Source of the DNA: Exiguobacterium sp. FSL W8-0210
GTDB lineage: Bacteria > Bacillota > Bacilli > Exiguobacteriales > Exiguobacteriaceae
Direction of reading: 5' to 3'
DNA length: 64,000 nt
Assembly (NCBI RefSeq): GCF_038006045.1
Contig: NZ_JBBOUK010000001.1
Coordinates: forward strand, 1,405,001-1,469,000
The stretch's first letter is position 1. Each line of letters starts with the position of its first letter. Positions 51,901 through 61,880 of the stretch are shown piece after piece. Under the pieces are notes generated by a model that had not been told where the DNA came from, did not search any database, and worked only from the letters and a program-made list of their open reading frames with translations. The translations under genes and the position numbers were made by a program.

Positions 51901-52476
51901 TTAAATATGACCCCACCGAACTAAATCGTCGAGATAATCACGATATGATTCTTCGACTTCTTCTTCTGTCAGCTCTCTGGCTCGAATGACGAGGTTTTTT
52001 ACGACAGGATCGGCAAAATGTGCACCACCGACGAGAGCATATAAGTAAGAGCCGATTACTTCGGATTGATTCCTAACCAAGAATCCAGTGATATATGTAC
52101 CGTCAAGGCTCTCTAAGATGATATCAATTCGGCGTCCTTCCATCTCATCGAGAATCAATTGATTGTAATCTGCTTCTTTCTGATTAGCATATCGGTATCG
52201 TCGATTTTTCCTTTTATTATCTTGTATTTCCCACTCGAAATCGTCTAATTCACTAGGCGTAAAAAGCGAATTCAAGAGGGTGACGTCATCAATCTTCAAG
52301 CAGCAAAAGATGGCATCGTATTCGAGTTGATCATCATTCACTAAATCCGAGATGTCGTCTTTCGGTATTTCGATTGCATTATATCGCCGGGATACGCGCT
52401 CGATGACCGTTTCTTTTTTTAACGTCAACTGTTGCTTTCGGTGTTGGAACTTGTGAGATGCTTTTTCATAATCCAT
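51901..52476 (-). CDS. Hypothetical soluble protein
   Basis: 191 residues, acidic and rich in charged helices (ELTEEEVEESYRDYLDDLVRW at the end). Start at ATG 52476 after GGGGG; the longer frame upstream looks non-coding. No family recognised. Confidence 0.55.
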   Translation of the reverse strand: MDYEKASHKFQHRKQQLTLKKETVIERVSRRYNAIEIPKDDISDLVNDDQLEYDAIFCCLKIDDVTLLNSLFTPSELDDFEWEIQDNKRKNRRYRYANQKEADYNQLILDEMEGRRIDIILESLDGTYITGFLVRNQSEVIGSYLYALVGGAHFADPVVKNLVIRARELTEEEVEESYRDYLDDLVRWGHI

Positions 52477-52695
52477 GCTGTTTCCCCCTGTCCGTATCAA
52501 ATGCCATATCCCTAGTGTAACAGCTATAGTTCTTAAAAGTGAGTGAGTCTGACCATACCTCAGTAATAAAGGATTGTTCTTTTTTTTGAATGAAACTATA
52601 AAAAAGATCAATTGATGACGATAGATAGGTACAGAATGTTCATATATGAAACTGTCATAGAACATGATTGACACATAGAAGGAGTTAATGACACC

Positions 52696-53601
52696 ATGAA
52701 TGAAACCTTACCGAGACCATTGCGCTCACCAGCAATCTTATCGAGCCTTGAATCAAACGTCGCGATGGTCTGTTTTGATCGCCAACGACGGGTCATCGAC
52801 GTTAACGACTTGTTTGCGAAAACGATGAAGTATAAGCGGGATGAGATGATTGGCTTACAGCACCATACGTTTTGTACACCAGAATTCGCGAACAGCCGTG
52901 AGTATCAGGACTTTTGGACACGCCTGTTTTCGGGCTTCAGTACAGCGGATAAAATCAAGCGCGTTGATGCTCGTGGTGATATTTTATGGCTTGAAGCCAC
53001 TTACATGCCGATCTTTGAGGGAGAAGAAGTCGTCGGCGTCGTCAAGATCGCGAGTAACATCACGGACCGGATCGACCGTGTACAAGGATATGCGAAAAGC
53101 TTCCAGATACTCGCTGAAGGACTGAATCTGCAGTCGATTCAAGGCTCTAAAGAGGGCAATCAACTTCAAGAGACGATGCACACAATCGCAAGTGAAACGG
53201 CTGAGAACCAGCAGACGTTCGAAACATTATATGCCCAAGCGATCGAGATCACGAAGATTGCTGATACGATCAAGGAAATCGCTGCCCGAACGAACCTGTT
53301 GTCGCTGAACGCGGCAATCGAAGCGGCACGTGCTGGAGAACAGGGCAAAGGGTTCACCGTCGTTGCGAGTGAAGTCAAAAATTTATCGGATTTAGTCGGC
53401 AGTGCAGTCGTCGAAGTACGGACGAATACGGAAACGATGAACCGTCAAATCATGGCGATGATGAAAAAGATTGAAGCGTCCCATCTCGAAGTCGCGTCAA
53501 GCCTTGCGATTGTAAAGGAAACGATGCAACGTTTTACCGCGATCGAAGAGGTCGCACATCAACTCGAGCAACAAACGGAAGACTTTCGGTCGTTTATTTG
53601 A
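52696..53601 (+). CDS. Soluble PAS-containing chemoreceptor-like protein
   Basis: 301 residues without membrane segments. Residues about 20-135 form a PAS domain ([60 protein letters not shown]). Residues about 165-300 form a short methyl-accepting signalling hairpin with the highly conserved tip [29 protein letters not shown]. It should signal to CheA/CheW from the cytosol, sensing a ligand or redox state through PAS. A terminator follows. Confidence 0.9.
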   Translation: MNETLPRPLRSPAILSSLESNVAMVCFDRQRRVIDVNDLFAKTMKYKRDEMIGLQHHTFCTPEFANSREYQDFWTRLFSGFSTADKIKRVDARGDILWLEATYMPIFEGEEVVGVVKIASNITDRIDRVQGYAKSFQILAEGLNLQSIQGSKEGNQLQETMHTIASETAENQQTFETLYAQAIEITKIADTIKEIAARTNLLSLNAAIEAARAGEQGKGFTVVASEVKNLSDLVGSAVVEVRTNTETMNRQIMAMMKKIEASHLEVASSLAIVKETMQRFTAIEEVAHQLEQQTEDFRSFI

Positions 53602-53614
53602 GAAGAATACAAAG

Positions 53615-53646
53615 AGAGCGATGGCGAGAAGTCATCGCTTTTTTTG
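53615..53646 (+). terminator. Terminator after the chemoreceptor gene
   Basis: AGCGATG pairs with CATCGCT, then a run of T residues. Confidence 0.75.
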
Positions 53647-53774
53647 TATAGTCAGATTAGTCGTTTTGGAAGAGTACAGGCGTGGGATATAACACGTGAG
53701 CCCATTGACCGCAGAACGGAGGCACGTTATAATTCAAATAGACGTTTGAATGCAAGGTAAAAGGAGGCAATGTC

Positions 53775-54710
53775 ATGGCACATGATCATCATCACCACCA
53801 TCATCATACGGACAATAAAAAGGTACTCGGCCTGTCGTTCCTGATCATTACTGTGTTCATGATCGTCGAGGTCATCGGCGGGATTTGGACGAACAGTTTG
53901 GCATTGTTATCAGACGCCGGGCACATGTTAAGTGATTCGATTTCACTTGCGATTGCCCTGTTAGCCTTCCAGTTCTCGAGTCAAGCACCGGATGCGAACA
54001 AGACGTTCGGTTCAAAACGCTTTGAAATCTTAGCCGCAATCCTAAATGGCGTGACGCTGATTGTCATCGCTCTCTATATTTTCATTGAAGCCATTCAACG
54101 CTTCATCGATCCACCCGCTGTCGCAACGACGGGGATGCTGATCATTAGTGTCCTCGGGTTGCTCGTCAACATTTTAGTTGCCTGGATCATGACACGCGGC
54201 GGTGGGCACGAACATAACCTCAACATGCGCGGTGCTTATCTGCACGTCTTAAGCGACATGCTCGGATCGGTCGGTGCGATTGTAGCCGCCTTGCTGATCC
54301 TGTTCTTCGGTTGGGGATGGGCGGATCCACTTGCGAGTATCATCGTAGCGATCCTCGTCTTACGGAGTGGTTATTACGTGACGAAGGCGTCCGTACACGT
54401 CTTAATGGAAGGAACGCCGAGTGATGTCGACATTGATGAGGTCGTTTCGACAATTCAGACGAACGAAGCCGTTCTCGGATTACATGATCTACACATCTGG
54501 TCGATCACGAGTGGTTATAACGCGTTATCGTGTCACGTCGTCGTCAAGGAGGACATGACCGTACGGGAGTCAGAATCGATTCGCGAACAGATTGATCACG
54601 ATTTGAAACACGTCGGGATTAACCACGCGACCATCCAGGTCGAGACGGATCAACATGCACATGGCAATACGTTGTATTGTGACGGCAAACACGAATCGCA
54701 TACGCATTAA
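53775..54710 (+). CDS. czcD: Cation diffusion facilitator (CzcD-like zinc/cadmium exporter)
   Basis: 311 residues, six membrane helices and a cytosolic C-terminal domain. The N-terminus carries a His-rich stretch (a run of seven His after MAHDH), and the C-terminus ends His-rich as well. Metal sites are seen in SDAGHMLSD (helix 2) and HVLSDMLGS (helix 5), giving the HxxxD pattern of zinc-transporting CDF proteins. Antiports Zn2+ (also Cd2+ or Co2+) for protons. AAAGGAGG precedes the ATG. Confidence 0.93.
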   Translation: MAHDHHHHHHHTDNKKVLGLSFLIITVFMIVEVIGGIWTNSLALLSDAGHMLSDSISLAIALLAFQFSSQAPDANKTFGSKRFEILAAILNGVTLIVIALYIFIEAIQRFIDPPAVATTGMLIISVLGLLVNILVAWIMTRGGGHEHNLNMRGAYLHVLSDMLGSVGAIVAALLILFFGWGWADPLASIIVAILVLRSGYYVTKASVHVLMEGTPSDVDIDEVVSTIQTNEAVLGLHDLHIWSITSGYNALSCHVVVKEDMTVRESESIREQIDHDLKHVGINHATIQVETDQHAHGNTLYCDGKHESHTH

Positions 54711-54749
54711 AAAACGAGCACACGTCCAAAGTCGGACATGTGCTCGTTT
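54711..54749. terminator. Bidirectional terminator
   Basis: AAACGAGCACA pairs with TGTGCTCGTTT, with an inner GTCC/GGAC stem. Confidence 0.8.
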
Positions 54750-54757
54750 GCTTATGC

Positions 54758-55075
54758 TCAAATGATCGGCACCGTTGGTAGAAACAGCGTCGCGAACAGA
54801 CTGATACTCAAGAACATCGAGTATCCGAAAAAGGTCGTTTTGGCATTTCCAGCAGCTCGGTTACCTAAGTACATGAAAAAGACGATGGATAAGAACGTCA
54901 AACCCGTCAATACGGACGAGTGGTGTTGATCCGGCGAAGGAGCAAGCGACTGGACAAGATGCGCGAGACCAAGCGGCAGGACAATCAAAAGAAAGTAATA
55001 GCCTAGACGTGCCTCAGACGGGACGTCGACCTGTTCCTGTTCGGTTTCATAGTCATAACGCGTTTGCGTTTTCAT
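54758..55075 (-). CDS. Hypothetical membrane protein
   Basis: 105 residues with three hydrophobic segments after an acidic N-terminus; GGGAGGTGA precedes ATG 55075. Not recognised. Confidence 0.6.
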   Translation of the reverse strand: MKTQTRYDYETEQEQVDVPSEARLGYYFLLIVLPLGLAHLVQSLAPSPDQHHSSVLTGLTFLSIVFFMYLGNRAAGNAKTTFFGYSMFLSISLFATLFLPTVPII

Positions 55076-55250
55076 GGATCTTCACCTCCCTATGCGTTTT
55101 AGTATAGCGAATGAACATGTCGGCTCTGTTACAGATGGGTAAGAATGCCTTAACAGACGATGACGATGTGATGACGAAAAAAGAATGGGCAGCAATTGAG
55201 AAAAATTGTAAGATGAACAAGAAGTCGTTTTAGGAAAGGAATAAAGCATC

Positions 55251-56450
55251 ATGTCACGTGCGTTTCGTTTTATGTATGTCTCCGATTTGTTATCGACTGT
55301 CGGGACGAGTTTTGTTTATATTGCGATTTACTGGTTGAGCGCGGAACAGATTAGTGCTTCAGGTGTCGCCTTGCTTGCAACAGGTGTGTTTTTGATTCGT
55401 TTTCTCGTCTCAACGTTCGTTGGACCGTGGATTGACCGTTTCGTCAGCGCATCGTTGTATCAAACGTCCTTACTCATTCGCTTGCTAGCGCTTGGTATTA
55501 CGTTAGCGGGAATCGGTCTGACAGACGTCGTCTTACCGTGGTTACTTTGCTTGCTCGTCGTTCAGACGATCCTGCAAATCGTTGGTGGAAATGCTGTCTT
55601 CACGTGGGTCGTTGATCTAGTCGAAGATGACCAATTGCCGCAAGCGAATGCCTATCTCGCAACAATCGAACGAATCGGGACGTTAAGCGGATTCTTACTT
55701 GGTGGGATGATGGTTGCTCATTTTTCGATTACGAGTATCTTGTGGCTCGATCTGGGACTGCATCTCATTGCCTGGTTACTCGTCCGACACATGACGGGAC
55801 AAGTCGCAGAAGGAGCGCGTGTCGGATCGTACCGCGAAGCGTTGCTCGAAGGGGTTCATTACGTCGCGCGTGACGGTCGCTTAAAATGGATCCTTGGTTG
55901 TGCGATCATTGCGAACTGGATGATCACACCGATGAATACCTTACTTGCGCCATATGCCAAGAACGTCTTATCGGGGACTGCCCAAACCTTTTCCGCACTT
56001 GAGCTAGCGACGGTGATCGGGGGGATCACGATGTCGCTCCTTTACAGCAAGTGGGTCGTCTCCGTACGGCAGGATAAGCTGTTTCGTTTTGCCGTCGTTT
56101 TGCAAGGACTCGCAATCGCAATCGTCGCCTATGTCTCGTTCGTCCCAGTGGCTGTCGGTGGGTTTGTCTTGCTCGGTATGGCGCTGACATTGTTCGGGAT
56201 TCCGTTTGCGACCTTGTTGCAGCGCTCGACGCCTGCACACTTGCTAGGACGGGTTCGAACGGCGATGGTCGCAGCATCAACGGCGTGTTCTGCACTCTGT
56301 TACGGATTATCATCGTACTTGACGTCGCTCTTTAGCGTCTCGTTCGTTTTCCTGTTCTTTTCTTTAAGTGGTCTTATCATGACTAGTATCTTGTTGCTCC
56401 TTCATCGTACCGTTTCCTTTGCTGAGGAACGACAGGACAAGGTCGGATGA
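55251..56450 (+). CDS. MFS transporter (macrolide-efflux-like)
   Basis: 399 residues, about twelve hydrophobic segments, of the MFS_3/Mef-like group. Helix 2-3 loop is FVGPWIDRFVSASLYQ. It looks intact. Substrate unknown. A tiny gene of 36 codons follows in the same direction. Confidence 0.85.
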   Translation: MSRAFRFMYVSDLLSTVGTSFVYIAIYWLSAEQISASGVALLATGVFLIRFLVSTFVGPWIDRFVSASLYQTSLLIRLLALGITLAGIGLTDVVLPWLLCLLVVQTILQIVGGNAVFTWVVDLVEDDQLPQANAYLATIERIGTLSGFLLGGMMVAHFSITSILWLDLGLHLIAWLLVRHMTGQVAEGARVGSYREALLEGVHYVARDGRLKWILGCAIIANWMITPMNTLLAPYAKNVLSGTAQTFSALELATVIGGITMSLLYSKWVVSVRQDKLFRFAVVLQGLAIAIVAYVSFVPVAVGGFVLLGMALTLFGIPFATLLQRSTPAHLLGRVRTAMVAASTACSALCYGLSSYLTSLFSVSFVFLFFSLSGLIMTSILLLLHRTVSFAEERQDKVG

Positions 56451-56531
56451 AATATCCGCCTTGAGGTGGAGGTAAGCGGTTTCGCGCTTCTGTACACTAG
56501 AGATAGAAATGAACGATGAGGAGTGGAGTCG

Positions 56532-56642
56532 ATGGAGAGTTTATGGATTACGGCGTTATTGTTTTTGATTCCGATCAGTGGGATGACGGTCTTCTTGAAT
56601 GTACTGTGGCGCCGAATGGCAACGGAAGGCGTTTCGGAGTAA
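56532..56642 (+). CDS. 36-residue membrane peptide
   Basis: Starts at ATG 56532 after GGAGTGGAG and encodes one hydrophobic helix (LWITALLFLIPISGMTVFLNVLW) with a short basic/acidic tail, ending before a strong terminator. Small, but the ribosome binding site, helix and terminator support it. Function unknown. Confidence 0.5.
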   Translation: MESLWITALLFLIPISGMTVFLNVLWRRMATEGVSE

Positions 56643-56656
56643 TCATGAACTAAACA

Positions 56657-56702
56657 GTGCGCCTGCTTACCGAGATTAGATCGGATAGCAGGCGCTTTTT
56701 TC
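56657..56702 (+). terminator. Terminator
   Basis: GCGCCTGCT (56659-56667) pairs with AGCAGGCGC (56687-56695), and ACCGA with TCGG(A)T inside; six T residues follow. Confidence 0.8.
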
Positions 56703-56826
56703 ATTTGAGTCATGACTGGTCGTAGAAGAATAACCTCAGATTCGTTAATTCAGCGATTCGCGTGTAAACTGAAGTAGCAAGTGGTTTTATGATTTTTTCG
56801 ATCGAAACTAAGGGGGAAGCATCAAC

Positions 56827-57567
56827 GTGAAAGCAATCATTACAGGCATGAACGGAACGGTGGCACCCGTCGTTGCGGACGTCTTAGCAAAGCACGACAT
56901 CGAGACAGTCGCGTGGGATCGGACGAAAGTCTCAACGACTGACGAGTCTCAGATGCGGACGTTTTTAGAAACGGAACGACCGGATTATTTCCTACATATT
57001 GGGATGGGGTCCGTCAGTTGGACGGAAGCGCTCGTCCGTTTGTGCCAGGAATATCGGATTCCGTTCTTTTTCACGAGTACAGTATCTGTTTTCTCGGACG
57101 ACGTACCAGCACCGATTGAAAAGGACGCTGTACCGGATGCGACCGATGAGTATGGTGCCTATAAGATTGCTTGCGAGCAAGCGATTCAAGCAATTGATGC
57201 TCAAGCAAAAATCGTCCGGATCGGCTGGCAGATCGGGACGGAGGCAGGTTCGAACAACATGGTCGACTTCTTCACAAACGAGATGAAGCAACACGGTGTC
57301 ATTCAAGCAAGTCGAAACTGGTATCCGTCGAGTTCGTTGCTTGAAGATACAGCAGAAGCGCTCGTTACGATTTTACTCGAACAGGAAGCAGGTCTCTATC
57401 AGTTGAACGGAAACGATCGTTATTCGATGTACGATTTAGCGCATGCCTTAAATACACTCCACGCGAAAAACTGGATGATTGAACCAGTCGATGAACCGCG
57501 CCGGGACAACCGGATGGCGACAGATGTCGTTTTGGTCCGTCCGTTGTCAGAACGATTGCCACTCTAA
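56827..57567 (+). CDS. NAD-dependent sugar-nucleotide reductase-like protein (RmlD-type)
   Basis: 246-residue Rossmann protein of the RmlD/extended short-chain dehydrogenase group: N-terminal ITGMNGTVAPVVADVL (a TGxxGxxG variant), FFTSTVSVFSDD, and the active-site YGAYKIACEQAI with YxxxK. Probably reduces or epimerises a nucleotide sugar, but no sugar-nucleotide genes are near. Start GTG 56827 after GGGGGAAG. Confidence 0.75.
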   Translation: MKAIITGMNGTVAPVVADVLAKHDIETVAWDRTKVSTTDESQMRTFLETERPDYFLHIGMGSVSWTEALVRLCQEYRIPFFFTSTVSVFSDDVPAPIEKDAVPDATDEYGAYKIACEQAIQAIDAQAKIVRIGWQIGTEAGSNNMVDFFTNEMKQHGVIQASRNWYPSSSLLEDTAEALVTILLEQEAGLYQLNGNDRYSMYDLAHALNTLHAKNWMIEPVDEPRRDNRMATDVVLVRPLSERLPL

Positions 57568-57570
57568 TCA

Positions 57571-57619
57571 AACATCCCGCTCTCCTTGACCTGTATCAAA
57601 GAGAGCGGGATGTTTTTTA
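57571..57619. terminator. Bidirectional terminator
   Basis: AACATCCCGCTCTC (57571-57584) pairs perfectly with GAGAGCGGGATGTT (57601-57614). Confidence 0.85.
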
Positions 57620-58756
57620 CTGCGTGACTGGCGTTTCCGCGGCAAAAGCGAGTGCTGGTCCAAAGATTTCGTAATGCAGTTTGTCCGAAGACGCCGTAAA
57701 GTGTTTAATGACGTAATGAATCATTGCTTCCGGACCACAGACGTATGTCGGATCCGTGATGCTTGCGATGACGTCTTTCGGCAGACGACCCGCTTGATCC
57801 GTCGCCTGGTGCTCTGCGTAACGAATGACGCGAGCGCCACGCTGCTCGAGTAAGGCAAGTTGTTCTGTAAACGGACGATTGCGTTCATCTTGGACGGCGT
57901 GATGTAACGTTACCTGTCGACCAGCAGCTAACGCTTCGTCTGCCATTGCAAGCATCGGTGTGATGCCGATTCCACCAGCAATCAGAACGACGGGTTCACC
58001 TGATGCATCAAGCGTGAAGGCACCTGCTGGCGCACTGATCAATACCGTGTCACCGACTTGCGCTGCATGTAAGTAGTCCGAGACGATGCCTTCTCGTTTG
58101 ACACCAATCGTATAAGTCGTCGTGTTTGATGCCGTCGTCAGACTGTATTGACGATTGTGCCATAAGCCGTCGCTATCCTGAATCCGTACCGTGATGTATT
58201 GCCCTGCTCGATAATCAGGGAGCGGACCGTCCGTTTTGAAAGTCAGCGAGCGGATGCCGTCTGCTTGTTCCTGGATATCTGAAATCTTGACGGACTGATA
58301 ACCGGAAAAGTCTTTCGCCTGTTCGTCCTGCGCGTATAGTTCGGCTTCGAGTGTGATGAACAAATCGGCAATCTCCCCGTACGCTTCGCCCCATGCTTGC
58401 AGGATTGCAGGCGTTGCGGCTTCCCCTAAAACGTCTTGCATCGCTCCGAGTAATTCTTGACCGACGAGTGGATACATCTCCGGCTTGATTTGTAGACTTC
58501 GGTGCTTATGGAGCACAGGTAATAAGACCGGTTTTAACGTCTCGAGTCGATCGATGTGAGCAGCAGCGGCATACACGGCTGTAGCGAGTGCTTGCGATTG
58601 GCGGTCGCTCCGTTGATTCGATTGATTGAAGACGTGTTTCAGTTCCGGATGAGCTTGAAACAAGCGCTGATAAAAGACTTTCGTGATCGCGGCACCGTGC
58701 GACGCAAGGACGGGAACCGTCGATTGAACGATTTGAATGGTAGAGGTTGATAACAT
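57617..58756 (-). CDS. hmp: Flavohemoglobin (nitric oxide dioxygenase)
   Basis: 379 residues in three domains: globin (1 to about 136, with HGAAITKVFYQRLF and proximal-His region LLPVLHKHRSLQI), FAD-binding (about 150-255; RQYSLTTA) and NAD-binding (about 260-379; LIAGGIGITPMLAM, YVCGPEAMI). Oxidises nitric oxide to nitrate with O2 and NAD(P)H. The length is slightly shorter than the usual 390-400 but all domains are complete. Monocistronic. Confidence 0.93.
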   Translation of the reverse strand: MLSTSTIQIVQSTVPVLASHGAAITKVFYQRLFQAHPELKHVFNQSNQRSDRQSQALATAVYAAAAHIDRLETLKPVLLPVLHKHRSLQIKPEMYPLVGQELLGAMQDVLGEAATPAILQAWGEAYGEIADLFITLEAELYAQDEQAKDFSGYQSVKISDIQEQADGIRSLTFKTDGPLPDYRAGQYITVRIQDSDGLWHNRQYSLTTASNTTTYTIGVKREGIVSDYLHAAQVGDTVLISAPAGAFTLDASGEPVVLIAGGIGITPMLAMADEALAAGRQVTLHHAVQDERNRPFTEQLALLEQRGARVIRYAEHQATDQAGRLPKDVIASITDPTYVCGPEAMIHYVIKHFTASSDKLHYEIFGPALAFAAETPVTQ

Positions 58757-58823
58757 AAGACCACTTCCTTTTCACTAAGTAATGAAGACAGTCTTAGTAT
58801 TTCGTAGCCTCGTCATTAATACA

Positions 58824-58836
58824 ACATTTAAAATAC
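58824..58836 (-). promoter_or_regulatory. Possible NO-responsive site upstream of hmp
   Basis: On the minus strand GTATTTTAAATGT resembles one half of the NsrR consensus (ATGCATTTAAAATACAT-like), 68-80 bp before the hmp start. The second half is poor. It could also be just an AT-rich promoter element. Confidence 0.3.
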
Positions 58837-58895
58837 TAGATTAAAGAATATCGTGCGTTTTGTCACAAGCAAGTCAAAATATCGACAAGGATTCG

Positions 58896-60527
58896 TCACG
58901 ATTGATTGGAAATCCAGAGCTTTGAGAAATCAAAATAACCGAACGAGTCGATCGTGATATTTTGCAGCTCGATCGGATACGGAATTAGCCTTGTATCGTG
59001 ATAAAACGGAATGAAATACGATTCGTCGATCAAGTAACGCTCGATCGCTTGGTGAATCGGGAGCCAGTTTTCGAACGGTGTCTTGTCGTATTGTTCGATC
59101 CATTTCAGCATTTCTGGCATCTGCTGAAATAGTCGGATTGGCGGTGAGAACGTATTCGTCATGAACTGATAGAAGGCGAACGGTAGATTTCGCTCGAACA
59201 CTTCAGCATGGACAGCGAGATCGATCGTGTCGTACGCATGAAACTCCGTAATACTCTCTTTAAATCCGACCTCGACGAACTCGTACGGAATTCCGTCTTG
59301 ATCGAACCGTTCGCAGAGCCAACGTGTTACTTTGTCCGTGAAATCGGTCATCTTGATTCGAATCGGTTGCGTGAATAAGACAGCGGGACCGTCCGGGACA
59401 GTATACGGTTGACTATAGGACTCGAGAAAACCACAGTCGTTCGGTTGTGCGCGTTCCTCAAACGCATGGATGTTACCACGGATTTCTGCAACGAGGCGAT
59501 GGATGTAATGTCGCGCTGCTACCGATTCGAATGGTCCGCCAACACGCGGATGGAGAAAGACGAGTCCAAAGCCGGATTGCGTTGCGATCGTATCGATCGG
59601 ACTGGAGTTAGAAGCCGACGTCCGGTAGACCGGTTCGTACTGCTCCGGCATCTGGATGAACTCAATCCGGTCGAGAAGAGCACGGATCCCAAAGTAATTC
59701 GGAAATGCCGTTAGAACAGTTTTCTTGTCGTCATGTTGCGCGAGTTGGAACGGTCCCGTACCGATACCGTCCTTGATGATGCTCGTATGAAGTGAGGCAA
59801 GTTGCGGCAAAATCGAACTCCGGCGCTGATCGAGTGTGAGGTCGACCCGGTACGGACCGTTTGAGACGATGTGTTTCACGTGCCGATAGGAATAGGCATA
59901 AGCAGGATAAGCGATTAAAGCACGCAGGCTCTTCGTTACTTCCTTACTCGTCAGGAGCGAACCGTCATGAAACCGCACATCCTTGCGTAAGAAGAGACTG
60001 AGCGTCGGACCGTTCCAGATATAGTGATGTGCCAGTTCACCCTGGATGTTTCCGTCAGCGTCAATCGTAAACAGGCGGTTGAAAACGTTCTGGACAAGAT
60101 GAGCACTATGGATGTCTGCTGCTTCTAACGGGTGTGTCGTCAGGAAGTTGCGTTTTCGCGGAATCAGTAAAGCATCAGACGTCGTTTGCGTATAGCCAAA
60201 CTTTCGCTCGAGTTGGCGCATGAACCGTCCTGCTTGCGCCGGTGACCAGTCCCACGTCAATTCCTCCGTTACTGATTCGATTGAGTCACGGTCGATTCGC
60301 TCGAGCATCCGTTTCGCATACTCCCGTTCGACGTGGCGTAACCAGACAAGTTCACTTAAGTTACCTCGGCCACGACCACTCGTATAGTCAATCCAGCCTT
60401 CAGCCTGCCATTTATTGAGATATCGTTTTGTTTGTTTAGGACTTAAATGGATGGCGTCAGCGAGTGTCGCAATCGAGTAGTTTCCATTTCGGCAAGTCTT
60501 CCATAACATAAAAAGATAAGCATCCAT
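58896..60527 (-). CDS. SgrR-type regulator: winged helix fused to a solute-binding domain
   Basis: 543 residues. The first 110 form an SgrR-type helix-turn-helix (YSIATLADAIHLSPKQTKRYLNKWQAEGWIDYTSGRGRG); the rest is an extracellular-type solute-binding protein domain of family 5 (FHDGSLLTSKEVTKSL, IGTGPFQLAQ, YFIPFYHD) without a signal peptide, so it senses a ligand in the cytosol. In enterobacteria SgrR senses sugar-phosphate stress. ATG 60527 was chosen because AAGGAGG is 9 nt before it; an ATG directly abutting that site was rejected. Divergent from an MFS exporter, the likely target. Confidence 0.85.
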   Translation of the reverse strand: MDAYLFMLWKTCRNGNYSIATLADAIHLSPKQTKRYLNKWQAEGWIDYTSGRGRGNLSELVWLRHVEREYAKRMLERIDRDSIESVTEELTWDWSPAQAGRFMRQLERKFGYTQTTSDALLIPRKRNFLTTHPLEAADIHSAHLVQNVFNRLFTIDADGNIQGELAHHYIWNGPTLSLFLRKDVRFHDGSLLTSKEVTKSLRALIAYPAYAYSYRHVKHIVSNGPYRVDLTLDQRRSSILPQLASLHTSIIKDGIGTGPFQLAQHDDKKTVLTAFPNYFGIRALLDRIEFIQMPEQYEPVYRTSASNSSPIDTIATQSGFGLVFLHPRVGGPFESVAARHYIHRLVAEIRGNIHAFEERAQPNDCGFLESYSQPYTVPDGPAVLFTQPIRIKMTDFTDKVTRWLCERFDQDGIPYEFVEVGFKESITEFHAYDTIDLAVHAEVFERNLPFAFYQFMTNTFSPPIRLFQQMPEMLKWIEQYDKTPFENWLPIHQAIERYLIDESYFIPFYHDTRLIPYPIELQNITIDSFGYFDFSKLWISNQS

Positions 60528-60629
60528 CTCATTCATCCTCCTTAAAAGGGGACATCTTTTTTGAATGACGTCCATTTTTCTTATGTATTGTCTTGTTTAT
60601 GATACAGGTAGAGAATGGAAGGTGACAAT

Positions 60630-61865
60630 ATGAAATGGAAAGAAATACCGAAACCAATTAAAGTACGTCTCATCACATCGTTTTTCAACCGCGCTGTCTC
60701 GTTTTCGATCATGCCGTTCATGGCCCTCTTATTCGTCAAGGCATTCAACGAAGTCGTTGCTGGTGCATTTTTAATTGCAATGGTCTTCGTTAGCTTCATC
60801 ACCAATCTACTCGGCGGATATCTCGCTGATCGTTTTTCACATAAACGCCTACTCGTCACGACATCGATGTTAACAGCACTGACGTTCATCACGATGGCGA
60901 TCTCGTTGACGCTCGACTGGATGCTGCTGTTCATGGTCATTTACGCCGTCTTCTCGGTGACGAGTAATCTTGGTCGTCCGGCAATGGGGGCGATCATCAT
61001 CGATGCGACGACGAAGGAGAACCGCCAAGCGGTCTACGCGCTCGACTACTGGTTGATCAATCTCTCGATCGCCATCGGAACGGCGCTCGGGGGCTGGCTC
61101 TACGTCAGCAATCAATTGCTGTTGTTTTGGATCTTGAGCTTTACGTCGTCCGTTTTACCAATCGCTTACTACCTGTTTCTCGACGACACACCACGAACGT
61201 GGCAACGTCAGAAACTACGTGGTGTCATCACGGATATCTTTACAAGCTATCAACTCGCTTGGCGGGACCGTCCGTTCGTTAAGGTCGTCTTTGGTTCGAT
61301 GTGTATCTTAGCGGCTGAGTTTTCGATGGGCAGTTACGTCGCCGTCCGCCTCGCTGATTCGTTTGAACCGCTATCGTTTGCCGGGTGGTCGATCAACGGG
61401 GTTCGAATGATGAGTATCATCAACATCGAAAATACGTTGCTCGTCGTCACGTTAACGTTCGTCGTTCAGCAGCTTGCGAAGCGTCTTTCTCCGCGCCGAA
61501 CGCTCGCTGCAGGTCTGATGCTGTACACGATCGGTTACGTCGTCGTGACGAGTGCTAACAGTATGACGGCACTGATGCTTTTTATCTTCATCGCAACGAT
61601 CGGCGAGTTGCTCTACTCCCCGGTCTTAAACACACAAAAAGCGAACATGATGCCGGCGGATCAACGCGGGGCGTACTCGGCGTTCGCCGGAACGTCATTC
61701 GCAGGAGCTGATTTGCTTTCTCGGTCGACGATTTTAGTTGGGACATTTTTAATCCCGTCGATGATGAGTGTTTACCTCGGATTGATTCTTTTGACGGGCT
61801 TCGGTTTAGTCTATACAAGTCTTTTCGTGAAGGAATCGGTCGAACGACAGCGAAACGTATCTTAA
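60630..61865 (+). CDS. MFS transporter divergent from the SgrR-type regulator
   Basis: 411 residues with about twelve hydrophobic segments, MdtH/YitG-like. Helix 2-3 loop GGYLADRFSHKRLLV is the family motif A. ATG 60630 follows GGAAGG at 5 nt; the earlier in-frame ATG overlaps that site. Only about 100 bp separate it from the regulator gene, which argues for a shared control region. SgrR-linked exporters are thought to expel sugars; substrate here unproven. Confidence 0.85.
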   Translation: MKWKEIPKPIKVRLITSFFNRAVSFSIMPFMALLFVKAFNEVVAGAFLIAMVFVSFITNLLGGYLADRFSHKRLLVTTSMLTALTFITMAISLTLDWMLLFMVIYAVFSVTSNLGRPAMGAIIIDATTKENRQAVYALDYWLINLSIAIGTALGGWLYVSNQLLLFWILSFTSSVLPIAYYLFLDDTPRTWQRQKLRGVITDIFTSYQLAWRDRPFVKVVFGSMCILAAEFSMGSYVAVRLADSFEPLSFAGWSINGVRMMSIINIENTLLVVTLTFVVQQLAKRLSPRRTLAAGLMLYTIGYVVVTSANSMTALMLFIFIATIGELLYSPVLNTQKANMMPADQRGAYSAFAGTSFAGADLLSRSTILVGTFLIPSMMSVYLGLILLTGFGLVYTSLFVKESVERQRNVS

Positions 61866-61880
61866 TAAGGGGGAATCGAC